Assembly (NCBI GenBank): GCA_023457715.1
Contig: JAEWKR010000007.1
Coordinates: 1-6,689 of the forward strand
DNA from: Verrucomicrobiota bacterium
GTDB lineage: Bacteria > Verrucomicrobiota > Verrucomicrobiia > Opitutales > Opitutaceae
Reading direction: 5' to 3'
DNA: 6,689 bases
The position numbers were made by a program, and so were the translations under genes. Positions 6,114-6,689 of the stretch are shown piece by piece. Below the pieces are notes generated by a model. The model ran no database searches. It saw nothing but the letters and a program-made list of their open reading frames with translations, and was not told where the DNA came from. Position 1 is the stretch's first letter. The number at the start of each line of letters is the position of its first letter.

Positions 6114-6500
6114 TCACCCGCTTCTCAGGTTGAGCGCTTTGATATCGCCACAGCCTGGCAATTTCTGGATCCGGGCCACGATCTCGTCCTTGTGCATGAA
6201 GAGCTCATTGCGGACAACCGCGTGGGAGACCAGGACCAGCAGGCGGTTTCGTTCGATCGACACGGCGTGCGAGTAATTGGCGTTTGCCGGCCCCACGAGC
6301 TCTTTCCAGTTGTCCCGAATGGTGTGCTCGGGAGCAGACCGGCCGATCTGGTACTTCTGCAACAACTGCTCGAGGAGGTGGGGCAGCGCCTGGGTCGGGC
6401 GTTTCCTGGCGCGTTTGGGATCGTCGGACGCCACCCCGCGCAGGTCGCCGACGAGTTCCTCGGCGAGCCGGCTGAATTGGTGCGGCGGTTTGTCGGCCAT
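6114..6500 (-). CDS. DUF721 domain protein, DciA-like
   Basis: A 128-residue protein. The segment from about 36 to 128 fits the DUF721/DciA family: helical QALPHLLEQLLQKY, then IRDNWKELVGPANANYS (61-77, with the family's N-x-W-x-x-x-V-G pattern), a strand RNRLLVLVSH, a helix ELFMHKDEIVARIQKL, and a closing strand KALNLRSG. DciA is the ancestral loader or partner of replicative helicase DnaB in bacteria lacking DnaC/DnaI; that role is assumed from family membership. The first 35 residues are charged and probably disordered. Met at 6500 is the best start in this frame, but no Shine-Dalgarno supports it. The next genes are rpsO and pnp, not replication genes, so context adds nothing to function. 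Confidence 0.75.
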   Translation of the reverse strand: MADKPPHQFSRLAEELVGDLRGVASDDPKRARKRPTQALPHLLEQLLQKYQIGRSAPEHTIRDNWKELVGPANANYSHAVSIERNRLLVLVSHAVVRNELFMHKDEIVARIQKLPGCGDIKALNLRSG

Positions 6501-6507
6501 GGCGCTG

Positions 6508-6533
6508 AATCACGAATGCGCGCGAACCGCGCG
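6508..6533. repeat. GAATCACG repeat fragment with CGCGCG hairpin upstream of the DUF721 gene
   Basis: GAATCACGAATGCGCGCGAA (6508-6527) resembles GAATCACGCAAATCGTCGCG inside the repeat at 1487-1506, with shared GAATCACG and similar following bases. A six-pair hairpin CGCGCG-AAC-CGCGCG lies at 6519-6533. The structure ends within 20 bases of the DUF721 start codon and would lie in its leader. Confidence 0.45.
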
Positions 6534-6549
6534 AGAGCAACCTTGGGAT

Positions 6550-6570
6550 TCAACCTCCAACGTCCAACCT
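6550..6570. repeat. Short heptad array, YCAACST
   Basis: Three consecutive 7-base units TCAACCT, CCAACGT, CCAACCT. The array leads directly into the arm of the CACAGAG element. It is short and would not be notable alone; it counts because 7-base units recur in other gaps of the window. Confidence 0.55.
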
Positions 6571-6603
6571 GAATACCGATTTTGCCACAGAGGTCACAGA
6601 GGC
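6562..6603. repeat. Right-hand arm of the CACAGAGGN element
   Basis: Two adjacent 9-base units CACAGAGGT and CACAGAGGC (6586-6603), with the preceding 24 bases, form an inverted, 27-of-36 match to the left arm at 59-94. The following 48 bases up to 6651 are non-coding core sequence leading into the terminal direct repeat. Confidence 0.75.
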
Positions 6604-6651
6604 CCAATCAGAGCCGAGCCGGAGGCGGGCGCTGCGACTGTCTTGGGCGTT

Positions 6652-6689
6652 ACGCGATGAACAGGTTTGTCCAAGGACCGAGCCTCCGT
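6652..6689. repeat. Right copy of 38-base terminal direct repeat
   Basis: Identical to the first 38 bases. Joining the ends through this copy would produce one continuous element: arm (6562-6603), core of about 86 bases, then the opposite arm (31-94). Confidence 0.9.

Noticed and set aside
5889..6572. Plus-strand open frame of 227 codons
   Set aside because: It runs through a repeat array and antisense to the DUF721 gene, with no recognisable domain.

Overview
The window looks like a piece of a GC-rich bacterial chromosome, most plausibly Verrucomicrobiota and perhaps Opitutales/Opitutaceae. I base that on the flavour of the PNPase and S15 proteins, on a DciA-like (DUF721) protein, and on intergenic spaces packed with short-unit repeats of kinds I associate with that group. 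The placement is recognition by eye, not a search result.

All five supported genes lie on the minus strand. In transcription order they are: a DUF721/DciA-like protein (6500-6114), rpsO for ribosomal protein S15 (5677-5411), pnp for polynucleotide phosphorylase (5007-2833), surE for a 5'-nucleotidase (2382-1603), and the ATPase of an ABC-2 type exporter (1320-322). rpsO-pnp is the classic conserved pair, but here a strong hairpin follows rpsO and pnp has its own roughly 400-base structured leader, so the two may be partly uncoupled. pnp ends in a strong intrinsic terminator, and a weaker one follows the ABC gene. None of the five starts has a visible Shine-Dalgarno sequence.

The six non-coding stretches (1-321, 1321-1602, 2383-2832, 5008-5410, 5678-6113, 6501-6689) are the unusual part. 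Five hold short-period repeats; 5008-5410 holds RNA-type hairpins instead. At least six arrays have unrelated sequences but share a 7-base period: GAACATC at 91-192, TCTGAAA at 274-301, AACYCAR and its complement at 2453-2530, AGCTTAN/CGCYTAN at 2802-2836, degenerate TTTGGGA at 5984-6090, and YCAACST at 6550-6570. Two more families have a 9-base period: AAGGGACCY at 1378-1592 and CACAGAGGN at both window ends. Downstream of pnp sits a perfect 28-base inverted repeat made of two REP-like hairpins, each preceded by GTAG.

The first and last 38 bases of the window are identical, and flanking arms on the two sides are inverted copies of each other. The window therefore starts and stops inside the same repeat element, either because a contig was broken at a dispersed repeat or because it closes on itself. 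I found no new multi-gene system. The genes are housekeeping, and the interest lies in the repeat biology and the pnp leader.
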